Shown here piece after piece: positions 48,901 to 62,379 of a stretch of 64,000 nucleotides of DNA (position 1 is its first letter; every line of letters starts with the position of its first letter). The stretch covers positions 16,806,896 through 16,870,895 of the forward strand of contig OX393549.1 in assembly GCA_947650365.1 (NCBI GenBank), written 5' to 3'. A model generated the notes under the pieces. It was not told the DNA's origin. It saw only the letters and a program-made list of their open reading frames with translations, and ran no database searches. The translations under genes and the position numbers were made by a program. Source of the DNA: Chamaelirium japonicum (lineage: Eukaryota > Streptophyta > Magnoliopsida > Liliales > Melanthiaceae).

Positions 48901-51900
48901 TGCATTTCAGCATAATTTTTGCACGATTTCAAACTTGCACAATTTTTTTGTTTTAAGTCCGTCTTCAAAATCGTTTTAAGCATTATTTTAACAATCAACT
49001 AATCTTTATTTTGAAAACATTTTTATCCACAAAAAAGGTTAAAAACCATTTTAAAAATATAGATAAAAACATGACCAAACAAGACTGCACAAGACTCACA
49101 GACTCCAATGCAGAATACATGCTTTGTGAAACTCTACACCCGTAGATAGGGTACAAATATTATCTGAGTGTTCCAAATTGTGCATATATACTTGGTTTAT
49201 GACTATGCAGAGATTCACTGAAAAATTCCATTAAAAAATCAATATTTTCACCATTTCTATAAAATCACAATATTTTCACACTGTCGAAATATTTCCATAT
49301 CTAGAGGGTCGAAATATTGACCGAAATGGAAATTTCGAACCTTGCTTACGGATTATATTCTCAGTAGAAGAACCACACATCTCCTTACTTAGTCTACTAC
49401 ATGCCTACGGATTCTCTTGTCAGTATGACAACTACACATCGCCTTTGCCTTCCCTCAATCTACAACAATGCTTTACTAGTACTCATGGTGTTTTCATTGT
49501 AGTTTTGATCCTTAGGTTATCACCGCATCCTTATCTCTTATCCTGCATGTGTGTGGACACCTTTTATACAGGCATTCTCATGATCTGCTCCTGTATTACC
49601 TGCTCTTTTCTTGTCCTTGACTCCAGATGGATCTATTTAGTGAGATGTTCAGCATTTTTGTGGCAGAATATTGTTGGAGGTTCAATCAAGTTTTTATTTT
49701 GTTATATATTAAGGGATTTGGAGATGGGTGATGTAGTTCGCATAATAGATTACATACGCATCTAGACATTTAGATGCATTCTTAATTCTTCGTGGCTTTA
49801 TTTTGCATGCGGCTATACATGTGTTGTTTGATCCAACCATGGTTTGAGGATTCAAACGAGCCTGGACCAAAGTGTTCGGAACTGTTAGATTTTAGCTTAA
49901 GAAAACTGAATAACGCCGCGGACTGATTCTGGATTGACATAGTATAGTAAAATAATTGTCCTCTCGTTTGACTATTCTCAAACTAACTTTCAACAGCATC
50001 ATACTTTGACTTTTCTATCAATGAACACATGGTTACTAGAAAGTTGTATTTTGCTTCCACGTAACACCAAATTGTGTAATTAGTTTCTTTTTTGGTTTTA
50101 GCATTCAGTTTACTATTTTGATTTTCTTTTTTGTTTTCTATCTTTTCAATTTCTTGTTCTCAACTGTTTTTGTAATTTTTCATTGTTTTGGTCAAAATGT
50201 CTAGACTCGAATCGAAACGGCACAAACGTTTCTCTCTGAGCCGAGGCTGAACCAACCCGAATTTGAAATCATAAAACATGATACATAGTATGTATTACCT
50301 TGTGTGTGGAGTATATGTATATGGCCTCAGGTCCTAATGAGATCTGGAGTTCATTCCCAGAATTCTCATTACGTTTGGTGTCTTGTTTTCGTGAGTTCTA
50401 AAGCTGGATCTTATTTTATGTATTCGTTTGTTAGATCAGATTCATGCTGATAATTTTCTTTTAGCTGAAGTTAGACTTGAAAACATATCAAAAATTCAAC
50501 ACTATAAATAATAATACATCCTATGTCTTCTTGTGATAGTACATGTCAGAAAATTCACATCTTTTGTTATATCGTTTGATATTGAACTGATCATTTATGC
50601 ACTAATTATGATGTTACTTTTGTAGCTTGGTTTCAATTCCCTATATTTTTCGAGGATTGATTATCAGGACAAGCAAAAACGTAAGGTGGACAAAACTCTT
50701 GAAGTTATATGGCGTGGATCAAAAACCTTGGGTTCATCTTCTCAGGTTCTATTTGTATATTTCTTGGTTTTCTTTTTCAAAAAATGGTTCTTTTTGTTTA
50801 CACGAATTGTTAAAATATCAGATTTTTGCAAGTGCCTTTCCTCTTGGTTATGGTCCTCCAGATGGCTTCAGTTTTGAAGTCAATGATGCGTCCTTACCTG
50901 TTCAGGTACATATTCATGGAAGAGTTTTCTTGGTCCATATCTGTACTTAACCGTAATTTTTCATAGGTATTATCAAATTTTTTGCAGGATAATCCTCTTC
51001 TTTATGATTATAATGTTGAACAACGGGTAAATGATTTTATTGATGCTGCAATAACTCAAGTAAGCCACGGACTTCTATTTTGCTCCCTTAAATTTCCATA
51101 TGTGATGTCTTAAGATGTGTAGCTTGTCATTATTTTACTGCCACAGTTGTCCGGAAACCTTTCATATATGTTGATTTTACACAATATCAGGCCAATGTGA
51201 CACGTACTAATCATATTATGTGGACAATGGGTGAAGATTTCGAGTACCAATATGCTGAATCTTGGTTCAAGCAAATGGACAAGCTTATCAATTATGTCAA
51301 CAAGGTACTACTACTGGACATTAGTTTATGTTTAGCAAAACCTTTTGAGGTTTCATTAGTTTGATAGCATATTCTACACACCCTTTTAAGGTTTCATTAA
51401 TTTGAAAGCTTGAATATTGTGATAAATGTACTTTGCTAATGGATTGATGCAGCTTTGAGTAAGTCATTCTCCAGCTGTTATGGTAGCATGTCTATCATTT
51501 CTAAGAAATAGTATACTGTAAGAAAAGGCTATAACTGATTGCTGGAAGCTGTAACTTAAATTTAGTATAATGTTATTTTTTGAGAAATAGACTCGGTATA
51601 TTGTGAGAAGCAAACTTAAAAAAATTGCTTGAAGTTGATATTTTAACCGTCACCTCTATATCTTTCCCATTTTTCTTCAGAAACTATGTTTTTTTTTTTT
51701 GAGGAATTCCTCTCTGAGAGAGAGAGGATGGGGTTAAGCCATACCCCAAGCTATTTTATTAATAAGGGACAGAAAGTTACAGATTACAGATGAAATAAAG
51801 AATCTCTCCAGACTGCTTAGGAGAGAAAGCTGTGGACCAGCTAAGGATCATTCTCTTATACTTCTCCCAGACCTCCTCTAAAGGAAGTTCCGTTCTCAAG

Positions 51901-54623
51901 AAAACTCTAGCATTCCTCTCTCTCCACACGCACCAACAAAGCCCAATAACTAAAAGGTCCCAAGCTGATCTGAGGGTACGGCTGATCCGTTTTGTCAGAA
52001 ACTATGTTAGCGTGCTCCTTTCACCCACGGTTCGTGACACTGTGGATAGTCGTGATCTTCAAGTAAGCACTCCAACACAATAAATTGCTTTGAATAAGTA
52101 GTTGATCACAATGGAGGTCCTCCCTTCTATATATAGACTCGGGCAGATGACACTGATACAACTTCAATACTCAACCTTATATAGGTGAAGGTTATCAGGC
52201 GTAACGGAAGATTGAATCGCTCACATGTTTTCTATCGGATCCGAGGATGAACATCATGAACAAGATTAAAACTTTTAATCTAAGGACTATGATAGATGAT
52301 ACTTCGCAGATATAATGAAAAGCCTTTGGATAATATGTTTTGCAATCTCGAGAAAACAACTCCTATGCCCCTCGAGCTAGGCATGACTTTCGGAGTTTGT
52401 GGGAGCTCCTTCTTTTCCTTCCTCTATGGACGGCCCCTGAGCTTTCATCTTGCTAGAAAACTTCTTGTGGTCCCTTGTCCATCCCTAAGAGGAGTTCTTC
52501 TCGGATTTTGATTCCAAGTTGTGGATAAGCACTAACTGTGACTTTTGGAGTCTTAATTAAATAAGAATCCTAAAGCTTCTAGGAACCCTATGGCCAACCC
52601 ATATGGGAGGCCATTGGACTCCCACAAACTGTAGTCTGTGGAACATGTTCTCCTTGCCGGCTTTGGACTTTGTAGTCTGTGGAACATGTTCTCCTTGCCG
52701 GCTTTGGACTTTAGGGTATTTAGAGAATCACTTGGACTCCCTATGGTTTCCACCCATGAATCCTAATCAATTTAGGACTCTAGGTATATAGATGAATACA
52801 TATATTTTAGGACTATAATTCTAGTTGAATTAGGACTCTAGTTAGCATGGAAAATGCCATGACTAAAAATCCTACTCGGACTAGGACTAATATGATCGGC
52901 ACACTACCAAAGGCTAGGAGTTGGGATCAATTAGAACCCTAATACCTTAGCTCCAATTGGATGAGGATTTCTCGTCATCTCATGACTGCATCCTTATCCA
53001 GTTATTCATAGTTAGAACCACTATCATGCTGATGCCATCGTGGGCGAGCCTTGAAGGGCTCATGGTTCTTCATCCGGGCTTCGCTTTCGATTTAGCCAGT
53101 TTTTTGTCTTTCCTTCATCTACGGGCTCCCTACGCATTCTGCCAGGTGGACGGCGAGTAGTGGACATTTTTAGGCACCCACAGTAATAGGTCAGGTTTTT
53201 TCTATGAACAATAGTATCAGTTTGGAATCTTTGGATAGGACTACAAAGTCAGTGCAACTTTAGTATAATATTTTTATAAACTGGGTTGGACCAACTGGCT
53301 GATACGACTCGGTCAGGGGCTTGTCGATTCTGTGACCGATACTGCGATTTAAAACCCTGCCCATGTGTATTATGTTTCTTGTTTTTATTTGGCAGAGGGT
53401 TCCCCACCCCAGGCACGGCCTTGATTGGGATGAGTTTTTATCCTTTCCCTCTTTTCCGATGCTGTCCTTTTCTGTTTCTCTCCTTTCTTCCCTGATTTCT
53501 CCTTATCCATTCTCTCCTCTCTCTCCCTCTTTGTTTCTACTCTCTCCCTGGCCCATTGTTTCAGTGCCTGCAAGTTCCTGCAGCCCTCCTGCTGAGCCTC
53601 TGTTACAGTACCTGCAACACTGCCACCCATAGCCCACCGGCGCATAAGCAGGCCCTGTTGCACCCTTTCTGTATGATCCAGCTTGGGCACTTAGCTGCGA
53701 ACCAGGAAATAAAACCTAGATATGGTCGACTGATGTGCCATTATTTTCAAGTATCTGTTGTCTGATTTATATTCCCTTAACAGTTTTACGGAGTTGAGTA
53801 TAATTTTGTGTAAAATATTCTTATTCTACTTAAATGACGGAAGTCTTTGCCAGTGTAAAAACATACTGCTATTTGTCTCAATATGACAGGATGGTCGTAT
53901 ACATGCGCTATATTCTACCCCATCCATTTACACTCATGCGAAAAATGCAGCAAATGAATCTTGGCCGCTGAAAACTGATGACTATTTTCCGTAAGCAATA
54001 CTTTCTTCCTTAAGTTAGTTAATTTACTACTACTGCTCACATATGAGCTTGCCTGATGACTTACAGTTATGCGGATACACCAAATGCTTATTGGACCGGG
54101 TATTATACTAGCCGTCCAACATTCAAAAGATACGTTCGCACGCTAAGTGGATATTATCTGGTAAGACATTTGAGGGCATACATTTATTTTTAGAAAATTA
54201 CTTTATTCTTTATCTGGTATGACAAAAAATAGAGCAGGATTGCTGAAAGATATTATAATTTGTCCTAAATAGGCAGCAAGGCAACTCGAATATTTGGTAG
54301 GGAGGGCATCCTCTGGTCCATCCACCTCTAGTTTAGGAGATGCATTGGCAATAGCTCAACATCATGACGCTGTCTCAGGTACAGCAAAGCAACATACAAC
54401 AGATGACTATGCAAAGCGCCTTTCTTGTGGTGCTTCTGAGGTTTGTAGCTTATTGATAACCCCTTCTTTTTCTATTTTCTATATATGTTCTTGTTTAGCT
54501 TTAATGAAGCCTTTCAACTGTAATTATTATTTTGTACAGGCAGAAACGGTTGTCAATGTCGCTCTTCAGTGCCTAACTAATTCAAGTGAAAAATGCACTT
54601 CTACAGAAGTAAAATTCAGCCAG
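40965..54623 (+). CDS. class II alpha-mannosidase (GH38, lysosomal/vacuolar type), 5' part, twelve exons
   Basis: It removes terminal alpha-mannose from N-glycans in vacuole or apoplast. Exons: 40965-41183, 41270-41353, 45657-45745, 45837-46011, 50626-50745, 50822-50905, 50988-51059, 51191-51304, 53890-53990, 54067-54160, 54273-54440, 54540-54623; all junctions are GT-AG and in frame, giving 468 residues. A signal peptide (1-22) precedes the GH38 domain. Zinc ligands by family knowledge: His52 and Asp54 (HTHDDVGW), Asp174 (QIDPFGHS, also the nucleophile) and His415 (QHHDAVSGT). Family proteins have about 1000 residues, so some 550 residues lie beyond the right edge; I found no further exon up to 64000. 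Exon 1 is GC-rich, later exons AT-rich. Short introns (76-131 bp) alternate with transposon-filled ones. No coding lesion is seen. Resembles Arabidopsis At3g26720-type enzymes; which paralogue is unknown. Confidence 0.93.
41526..42073. mobile_element. MITE in intron 2
   Basis: The left end ttactatttgcatccataaa (continuing attaataggggca) and the right end tgcccttaccaatttt onward to caaatagtaa are inverted repeats of about 35 bp. The 548-bp interior is GC-richer and non-coding. The superfamily is undecided. Confidence 0.6.
42867..42945. repeat. (GA)n-(GGGA)n-(GA)n microsatellite
   Basis: GA units flank about six GGGA units. Confidence 0.95.
43626..44164. repeat. tandem duplication of about 220 bp in intron 2
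   Basis: Unit 1 (43626-43948) and unit 2 (43949-44164) both start gattatcaaggttgtaacat and end cagtgagtgaagct. Unit 1 is longer only because of a LINE-tail insertion. A few substitutions and small indels separate the units. Confidence 0.85.
43672..43760 (-). mobile_element. 5'-truncated LINE tail in duplication unit 1
   Basis: A poly-T start (antisense poly-A) is followed by gagaaatccctctcagagaa. The flanking duplication ttccataaggatt is perfect (43659-43671, 43761-43773). About 90 bp. The uninterrupted site exists in unit 2 at about 43982. Confidence 0.8.
46540..48010 (+). pseudogene. L1 LINE ORF1 remnant
   Basis: At 47425-47530 a double zinc knuckle is recognisable ([13 protein letters not shown], then [14 protein letters not shown]) as in plant L1 ORF1 proteins, but the first Cys of knuckle one and the second Cys of knuckle two are replaced (Phe, Tyr). 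Downstream 47690-48010 has ORF1-like sequence ([12 protein letters not shown] and an [23 protein letters not shown] reading in another frame). Several frameshifts and stops; inactive. It lies in the same orientation as the host gene. Confidence 0.6.
48314..49344. mobile_element. hAT-like non-autonomous element in intron 4
   Basis: The start caagatacaaaatctcaag and the reverse complement of the end, caaggttcgaaatttccat, are similar. Flanks cttatgga (48306-48313) and cttacgga (49345-49352) form an 8-bp duplication with one mismatch. The subterminal zones repeat cgaaatatt/gaaatttcg motifs. 1031 bp, no transposase. Confidence 0.6.
51691..51994 (-). mobile_element. 5'-truncated LINE tail in intron 8
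   Basis: Poly-T, then gaggaattcctctctgagag, as in the tail at 43672. The 14-bp target duplication tcagaaactatgtt is perfect (51677-51690 and 51995-52008). 304 bp, inserted antisense to the host gene. Confidence 0.85.
52631..52712. repeat. 41-bp direct tandem duplication
   Basis: Two identical copies starting gtagtctgtggaacatgttc. Confidence 0.9.
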
Positions 54624-55227
54624 GTAATCGTACATTGCCTTACATCATATTTCATTGTTTCTGTTCCATCAGAATGCTCACCATGCTCATATTTGCTTTC
54701 TGCCACGTACATGCACACTTGCCTGAGGATTGCTTATTGTTAGGGATAGTTCTCTATATATTAGAACATACTTATGTTCTTAAGTTATCCTTTTCCTACA
54801 TTGACAACCCTAAAAAAAATGATCGACCGAAGGCAAAATGCCACAATTTTTGGCTATTTCGCTTTTCAATCCAAACACGATTCCAAATAGTGAAGTAAAT
54901 TTTCCAGTTCACTTGACAGCTCAATACAAATAGGATCAAATGTAGTCAAGTAAAAAAACTATTTACCTGGATGCTGGACACAAATAGGAGCTCATAGGAT
55001 TTACTAGCCTTTACTTGTTGATTTACTTGACTGAATGGATTTACTTCCATTTACTTTATGGGCCCGGATATAAACACGTATGTTTTATTGCACATATTTC
55101 ATTCCTTGTGTGTTGTCTTGCTCATTTGGGTGTCTTGCATGTCTACATGCTCGTGACACTTATGGAAGAGGTTGCCCCAGCGTTGTCAAGGTGACTAGGC
55201 AATGTTTAGAAGACTGGCCTATCTAGG

Positions 55228-56286
<1,059 letters not shown>

Positions 56287-56319
<33 letters not shown>
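56287..56319. repeat. (CT)n-(TA)n microsatellite
   Basis: Short compound tract between N and M. Confidence 0.9.
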
Positions 56320-56572
56320 GAGGAGGGATACTCTTACTCATGGCCTCTTACTCATATAGTTACCTATGATTCGGGCCGTCCATTAGATCCCGACGTACGG
56401 TTCGGATTAGATGGAGAGTTAAAGCAATGGTGTCCGCAATAAATGCCCGTATTTAATGTGAACACCATTGCTTTAACTCCCCATCTAATCCGAACCGTAC
56501 GTCGGGATCTAATGGATGGCCCGAATCATAGGTAACTATATGAGTAAGAGGCCATGAGTAAGAGTATCCCTC

Positions 56573-56575
<3 letters not shown>
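56320..56575. mobile_element. TA-anchored foldback element M
   Basis: A 256-bp near-perfect palindrome with ends gagggatactcttactcatg and catgagtaagagtatccctc. The arms include cgacgtacggttcggattag and its reverse complement. Family otherwise unseen in the window. Confidence 0.75.

Positions 56576-56645
<70 letters not shown>
56576..56645. repeat. (TA)n microsatellite
   Basis: About 70 bases of TA. Confidence 0.95.

Positions 56646-57273
<628 letters not shown>

Positions 57274-57364
<91 letters not shown>
57274..57364. repeat. (CT)n-(TA)n microsatellite
   Basis: Compound tract between H and I. Confidence 0.95.
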
Positions 57365-57367
<3 letters not shown>

Positions 57368-57475
57368 GGATGCTTAAATGCGGTCCGCGCAGCCGTCCGA
57401 TGCACCACACTGTGCATCTGATGCACGCGGCGGGTGCATCGGACGGCTGCGGACGCGGACCGCATTTAAGCATCC

Positions 57476-57478
<3 letters not shown>
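57365..57478. mobile_element. short GC-rich hairpin element I
   Basis: 114 bp, nearly perfect hairpin: gggggatgcttaaatgcggt pairs with accgcatttaagcatccccc, then gcagccgtccgatgcacc pairs with ggtgcatcggacggctgc. Confidence 0.8.

Positions 57479-57550
<72 letters not shown>
57479..57550. repeat. (TA)n-(GA)n microsatellite
   Basis: About 38 bases of TA, then about 18 GA units. Confidence 0.95.
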
Positions 57551-57555
<5 letters not shown>

Positions 57556-57695
57556 GCTTGAATGCGGTATGTGGTGCGTGCGGCATCGCACCGCAGCCGT
57601 GTGATGCACGCGCTGCGTGCATGCGATGCACGCAGCAGTGCATCACAAGGCTGCGGTGCGATGCCGCACGCACCGCATGCCGCAGCATAGCATGC

Positions 57696-57698
<3 letters not shown>
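57551..57698. mobile_element. short GC-rich hairpin element J
   Basis: About 148 bp. Left stem ggtgcgtgcggcatcgcacc, right stem ggtgcgatgccgcacgcacc (exact reverse complements), with a self-complementary cgctgcgtgcatgcgatgca centre. Confidence 0.75.

Positions 57699-57783
<85 letters not shown>
57699..57783. repeat. (TA)n-(GA)n microsatellite
   Basis: About 58 bases of TA, then about 13 GA units. Confidence 0.95.
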
Positions 57784-57784
<1 letters not shown>

Positions 57785-58336
57785 ACAAATGGGCTGTCAC
57801 CGTCAGCCGTTCGATCGTTTTAATCAAACCGTTCAAAAAAATAATAATAACAACTGTTAAAAACAGCTGCTGCCTCTCTCTCTCTCTTTCACCGACCCGA
57901 CCATCTCGGACCCCGGCGACGCCGTCACCTCCTCTCTCTCTCGCCCCTTCCGGCTCCAGCAGTGCCTCCGACCGCCGGGCCCCTCCGTCTCCGTCCACTG
58001 GCAGCCCCCGACTACCGGCCCCCTCCGGCTCCGGCCACCGGCAGCCCCCGACCATCTCGGATCCGACCATCCGTATCCGGCCACCGACAGCCCCCGACAC
58101 CGGCCCCCTCCGACTCCGGCCACCGGCTGCCAGCATCGGGAATGAAGATCGGGAGCTGCCGGCGTCCCAGGTGCGATCCCGGTCGGAGGGCTGCCGTCGA
58201 GGGTCGGGGGGCTGCCGGAGGGGGCCGGTAGTCGGGGGCTGCCGGCGTCCCAGGTGCGATCCACGGTCGGAGGACTCCGGTCACCGGCTGCCGGATCAGC
58301 GCCGGAGTGGAGTGCGGTCGGTGGTCGGGTTTCAGC

Positions 58337-58382
<46 letters not shown>

Positions 58383-58507
58383 GGTGGGGCTTGGGTACAG
58401 CTGTAGGTTTTTATTTTTATTTTTATTTTTTGATTTTGTCCAATTAAAAGCTGACACATGGCTGGCAGCTCAAATTGCAATGGGCTGTCAGCTCATACCC
58501 CGTTTTC
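57784..58507. mobile_element. large TA-anchored foldback element O
   Basis: About 724 bp, related to N: it ends gggctgtcagctcatacccc like N and starts aatgggctgtcac. The GC-rich interior repeats ggcagcccccgac and its inverse ggggctgccgg several times. The left arm is more diverged than the right. A (GA)n tract (58341-58379) lies in the right arm. Confidence 0.55.

Positions 58508-58994
<487 letters not shown>

Positions 58995-59031
<37 letters not shown>
58995..59031. repeat. (TA)n microsatellite
   Basis: About 36 bases of TA. Confidence 0.95.
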
Positions 59032-59034
<3 letters not shown>

Positions 59035-59179
59035 GCATGCTATAATGCGGCATGCGGTAAGTGCGGCACCATACCGCATACGTCTGATGCACCCGCTGTG
59101 TGTATCGCATGCACGTAGCGGTGCATCAGACGGTTATAGTGCGGTGCCGCACTTACCGCATGCTGCATTATAGCATGCT

Positions 59180-59181
<2 letters not shown>
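59032..59181. mobile_element. short GC-rich hairpin element L
   Basis: About 150 bp. ggcatgctataatgcggcat pairs with atgctgcattatagcatgct and gcggtaagtgcggcacc with ggtgccgcacttaccgc. Closest to element H. Confidence 0.75.

Positions 59182-59238
<57 letters not shown>
59182..59238. repeat. (TA)n microsatellite
   Basis: About 56 bases of TA close the right cluster. Confidence 0.95.
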
Positions 59239-59241
<3 letters not shown>

Positions 59242-60117
59242 AATTCTAATTCGAACTAAAAAGAAGCATAATATCACTCGAGACAATTTTTTTGGGTTTG
59301 ATTAGGTTACACTCAGTTAATTAGTCTCAAAAGTAAGCAAGAATTACTCGGTTAAATGAATATACAATTATATATTGATTTCCTAGCCTTCTAAATATGC
59401 CAAATCGTCTAGCCTTGCGAAATCCTAATTTCCATGCAGACTCTTGGAATTTCCTAATTTGAGCATATACCCTGGGTATAAGCACACTTTGGAAATTACA
59501 AGGATATACATTTCATTTGCAATTCTTTTCAAAGGTATATACACAAAATTTTCCAAATTTAGAAGGATATATCCTACGGTATATGTGGTAATAGTGTACA
59601 AGAGTAAGTACTTTAAGTTATTTCCTTGATATAATTTTGGTGTTGGACATGGTTTTATACAATTGTGGCACAGTAGTATGAGGTTGAATTCATGCTTGAG
59701 GTGTTATATTATATATGACCAAGATCTAATCAGCAGGGCCATTATTTGGTTGGCCTGAAAGCATAATGGTGTCATCTTAAAAATGCACCAGAATTCAAAA
59801 TATTATAAGATGCTAACAAATCTGTAGATCTAATCAATTATTCAAAACTTTTTTGGATTATAATCCTACTTAATTGTATGTAAATCATATCTTGTTTGTC
59901 CTGCTTGGGATCACATGGAACTATGGAAGTTCCTCTAAAGCCAAGTCGAAGCCTGTATAACTCTATAGTATCACGTTGATGGTGTAACACAACCTGATCT
60001 GGCTTAAAACAAGATGAAGCCTAGGACGGGCTCTTTGTTGATGCAGCAAGAATGATATGAACGCATTTGAGTTGACTTGAATTGACACAGTTTGAGCATT
60101 AATCCTTATTTTATTTC
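59239..60117. other. AT-rich intron DNA
   Basis: No element or exon is recognisable. Confidence 0.4.
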
Positions 60118-60259
60118 TGTTAGAAGGTGACGGCTAGGGTTTGGAGAGAATGAAATGAATCTTCATTAAGGGACTAAGCCCAATATATATGCACAACATT
60201 ACACAATGAACCCGACCCGTCTGTACATAAAACTCGACCCATCTCTATATACATTAACA
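60118..60259 (-). repeat. 3' LTR of the copia element
   Basis: In element sense it starts tgttaatgtatatagagatg and ends ccgtcaccttctaaca, 142 bp, directly after the polypurine tract ttgaggggga. This is short for a copia LTR. A poly-A signal or TATA-like tatatatt lies at about 60185. Confidence 0.8.
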
Positions 60260-60476
60260 CTCCCCCTCAAACTCATGGTGGATCATATACCGAGAGTGTG
60301 CTTATAAAATGCTAGAAGCGAGCAATGGTAAGAGGTTTCGTAAGGAAGTCAGCAGTTTGCTCCGCCAAGTGAATGAATGGGAAGGAGATGGTATGGGCGA
60401 GAAACTCCTGGCGAACATAGTGACAGTCAACCTCGATATGTTTTGTCCGCTCGTGAAAAACCGGTTTGCTAGCGAG

Positions 60477-60950
60477 CTAAATAGCACTCTGGTTGTCACA
60501 AAAAAGGGGTGTGGGCTCGGATATCACGACTCCCAGGTCTAGTAGAAGGTGGTGAAGCCAGACAATCTCTGTGGTGGTGGAAAACATAGCCCTGTATTCG
60601 GCTTCGGTGCTGGAGTGAGCAACGGACTCCTGTTTCTTACTGCGCCAAGAAATGAGGGAGTCACCAAGGAACACATAATAGCCGGTGGTAGAACGACGAG
60701 TAACAACATCTCCTGCCTAGTCTATATCGGAGTAGGGGTGCAGTACTAGAGGAGAGGTGGAAGGTAGAAGCAATGAACAGGTGATGGTGCCCTGGATATA
60801 GCGGAGGATCCGGAGTACCGCTGCATAGTGAACAGAGCGGGGAGCATGAACAAACTGACTGATAATGCCTACAACATGGGCAATGTCTGATCTAGTCATA
60901 GTGAGATAGACTAGCATCCCAACCAACCTCTAATATCTAGAGACATCCCG
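60477..60950 (-). pseudogene. copia RNase H and RT C-terminal region
   Basis: Residues such as SRYxRLVGMLVYLT, then [20 protein letters not shown] and LFCDNQSAI are the standard copia RT/RNase H blocks. A stop lies between the two open segments (60477-60674 and 60717-60926). Confidence 0.85.
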
Positions 60951-61061
60951 GATAGGCTCACCATTTGTAGGGTGGAGCTTCAAGTTGAGTTCCATCGGTG
61001 TGTTAGCAGTGCGAGAGTCAGTGAGATCAGCATCAACAAGGATATTGGAAATGTACTTCTG

Positions 61062-61750
61062 TTAGGAGATCAACAAACCACGAATCGAACAGGCAATCTC
61101 AAGGCCAAGGAAGTAGCGAAGAGGGCCTAGATCCTTCATTTCGAATTGACTCTGGAGGTGATACTGAAGAGATGCTATGGTAACACTGTCGTCCTCGGTG
61201 ATAATCATATTGTCCACATACAAGAGCAGAACAACAAGACCTTGACTGGAGGAGCGGGTGAATAGGGCATAGTCAAAGTGTCGTTCTACAAACTCAGTGG
61301 CAAGAACTGCACTGTGAAATTGCTTAAACCAGATATGAGGGGCCTGTTTGAGCCTATAGATTGCCCAGCGTAGACGACAGACGTGCCCCGAAGGAGCAGA
61401 GATGCCCGGTAGAGGAGTCATGTATACTTCCTCTGAGAGGTCATTGTGAAGGAAAGCATTTGTCACGTCCATCTGATGGAGAGACTACCCTCGAGCAGCT
61501 TCCACAGCTAAGAGGGTGCGCACAATGGTCATCTAAGCAACTAGAGTAAACGTCTTCTCGTAGTCAATCCCATACTCCTAGGAGAAGCCACGAGCAACAA
61601 GACGAGCCTTGTGCTGCATAATGGAGTCGTCAGATCGAATCTTGACCTTGAAGATCCATTTGCAGTTGACAGGCACCACGCCTGAGAGACAAGGAACCAG
61701 ATCCCAAGTTTGGATCCGCTGAAAAGCCTTAAGCTTCTTTGTCATGGCAT
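61062..61750 (-). pseudogene. copia reverse transcriptase
   Basis: Includes CKWIFKVKIRSDDSI and ARLVARGFS (RT start), QMDVTNAFLHNDL, RLKQAPHIWF, and LLLYVDNMIIT. The last is the catalytic YVDD box with the second Asp changed to Asn, expected to abolish polymerase activity. Stops occur near 61480-61575. Confidence 0.9.
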
Positions 61751-61759
61751 GTCGCCACG

Positions 61760-62370
61760 CTGGATGCAAAACTACCTCACGGTAAGACGGGGGCTCTCGG
61801 TGAGTGTGAAGAACAATAAGAAAGGCCTGATATGCAGGAGAGTAGGAGGCAACTACAGAGTATCCAGAGGTGTCGGGAGAGTCAGAGGTAAATGAAGAGT
61901 AGCCAAACCTGTCAGGAGAGTAGTCATATCTGTCAGGAGGGTGATGTTCGGGTACAGGGTAGCACCGAACTAAGCTCGGATCTGTGACTGGAGAGGAGGG
62001 GAGCAATTGCAGACGAGGGAACACTAGTGAAGGCAGTCTCGGTGGGAATAACTGTGGAGTGATGAACGTAGACACGAGTGACAGGTAGTGGTGGCGGGGG
62101 AGGTGGAGGAGGCGGGGGGGGGGGGGGGGGGGGCATAGTAGGTGGGGGTGGGGGAGGTGGAGGCGAGGAGGGTTCCGACGATGGTATGAGAGTCTCAACC
62201 GAGGAAGGCACAGCCGTGGGCATGGGAGTAGGATATAGAGGTAGGAAGAGGATGGTGAGAGGTGGTGGAGGCATAAAGGGTGACACAGGCGGTGAGGAAA
62301 GATCCCGAGATTCAATGGAAATGTACGGGACATCATCAACAAAGGAGACGTGAAGAGAGACACGGATCCG
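61760..62370 (-). pseudogene. copia integrase-RT linker, proline-rich
   Basis: A low-complexity Pro/Ser-rich spacer includes a poly-Pro run encoded by the G tract at 62116-62134. Typical of the variable C-terminal part of copia integrase. Confidence 0.7.
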
Positions 62371-62379
62371 GCAAGCCAA

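Larger units (their letters stand above)
46012..50625 (+). other. alpha-mannosidase intron 4 (4.6 kb)
   Basis: Contains a decayed LINE ORF1 region (46540-48010), a hAT-like element (48314-49344) and unremarkable AT-rich DNA from 49360 to the acceptor. Confidence 0.85.
51305..53889 (+). other. alpha-mannosidase intron 8 (2.6 kb)
   Basis: Contains a LINE tail (51691-51994), a possible LTR fragment (52005 to about 53180) with a tatatatagac box near 52131, a 41-bp direct duplication (52631-52671 and 52672-52712), and pyrimidine-rich DNA at 53440-53560. Confidence 0.8.

Noticed and set aside
51832..52083. Possible extra mannosidase exon
   Set aside because: It overlaps a LINE tail with a clear target duplication, and exon 8 joins exon 9 in frame with conserved residues without it.
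52005..53182. Solo LTR in intron 8
   Set aside because: A TG start, TATA-like box and ...cacccaca end are suggestive, but the flanking 5-mers (aacta and gtaat) do not match, so it is only mentioned with the intron.
62078..62353. Plus-strand Gly-rich protein
   Set aside because: Antisense of the proline-rich linker of the minus-strand copia element.
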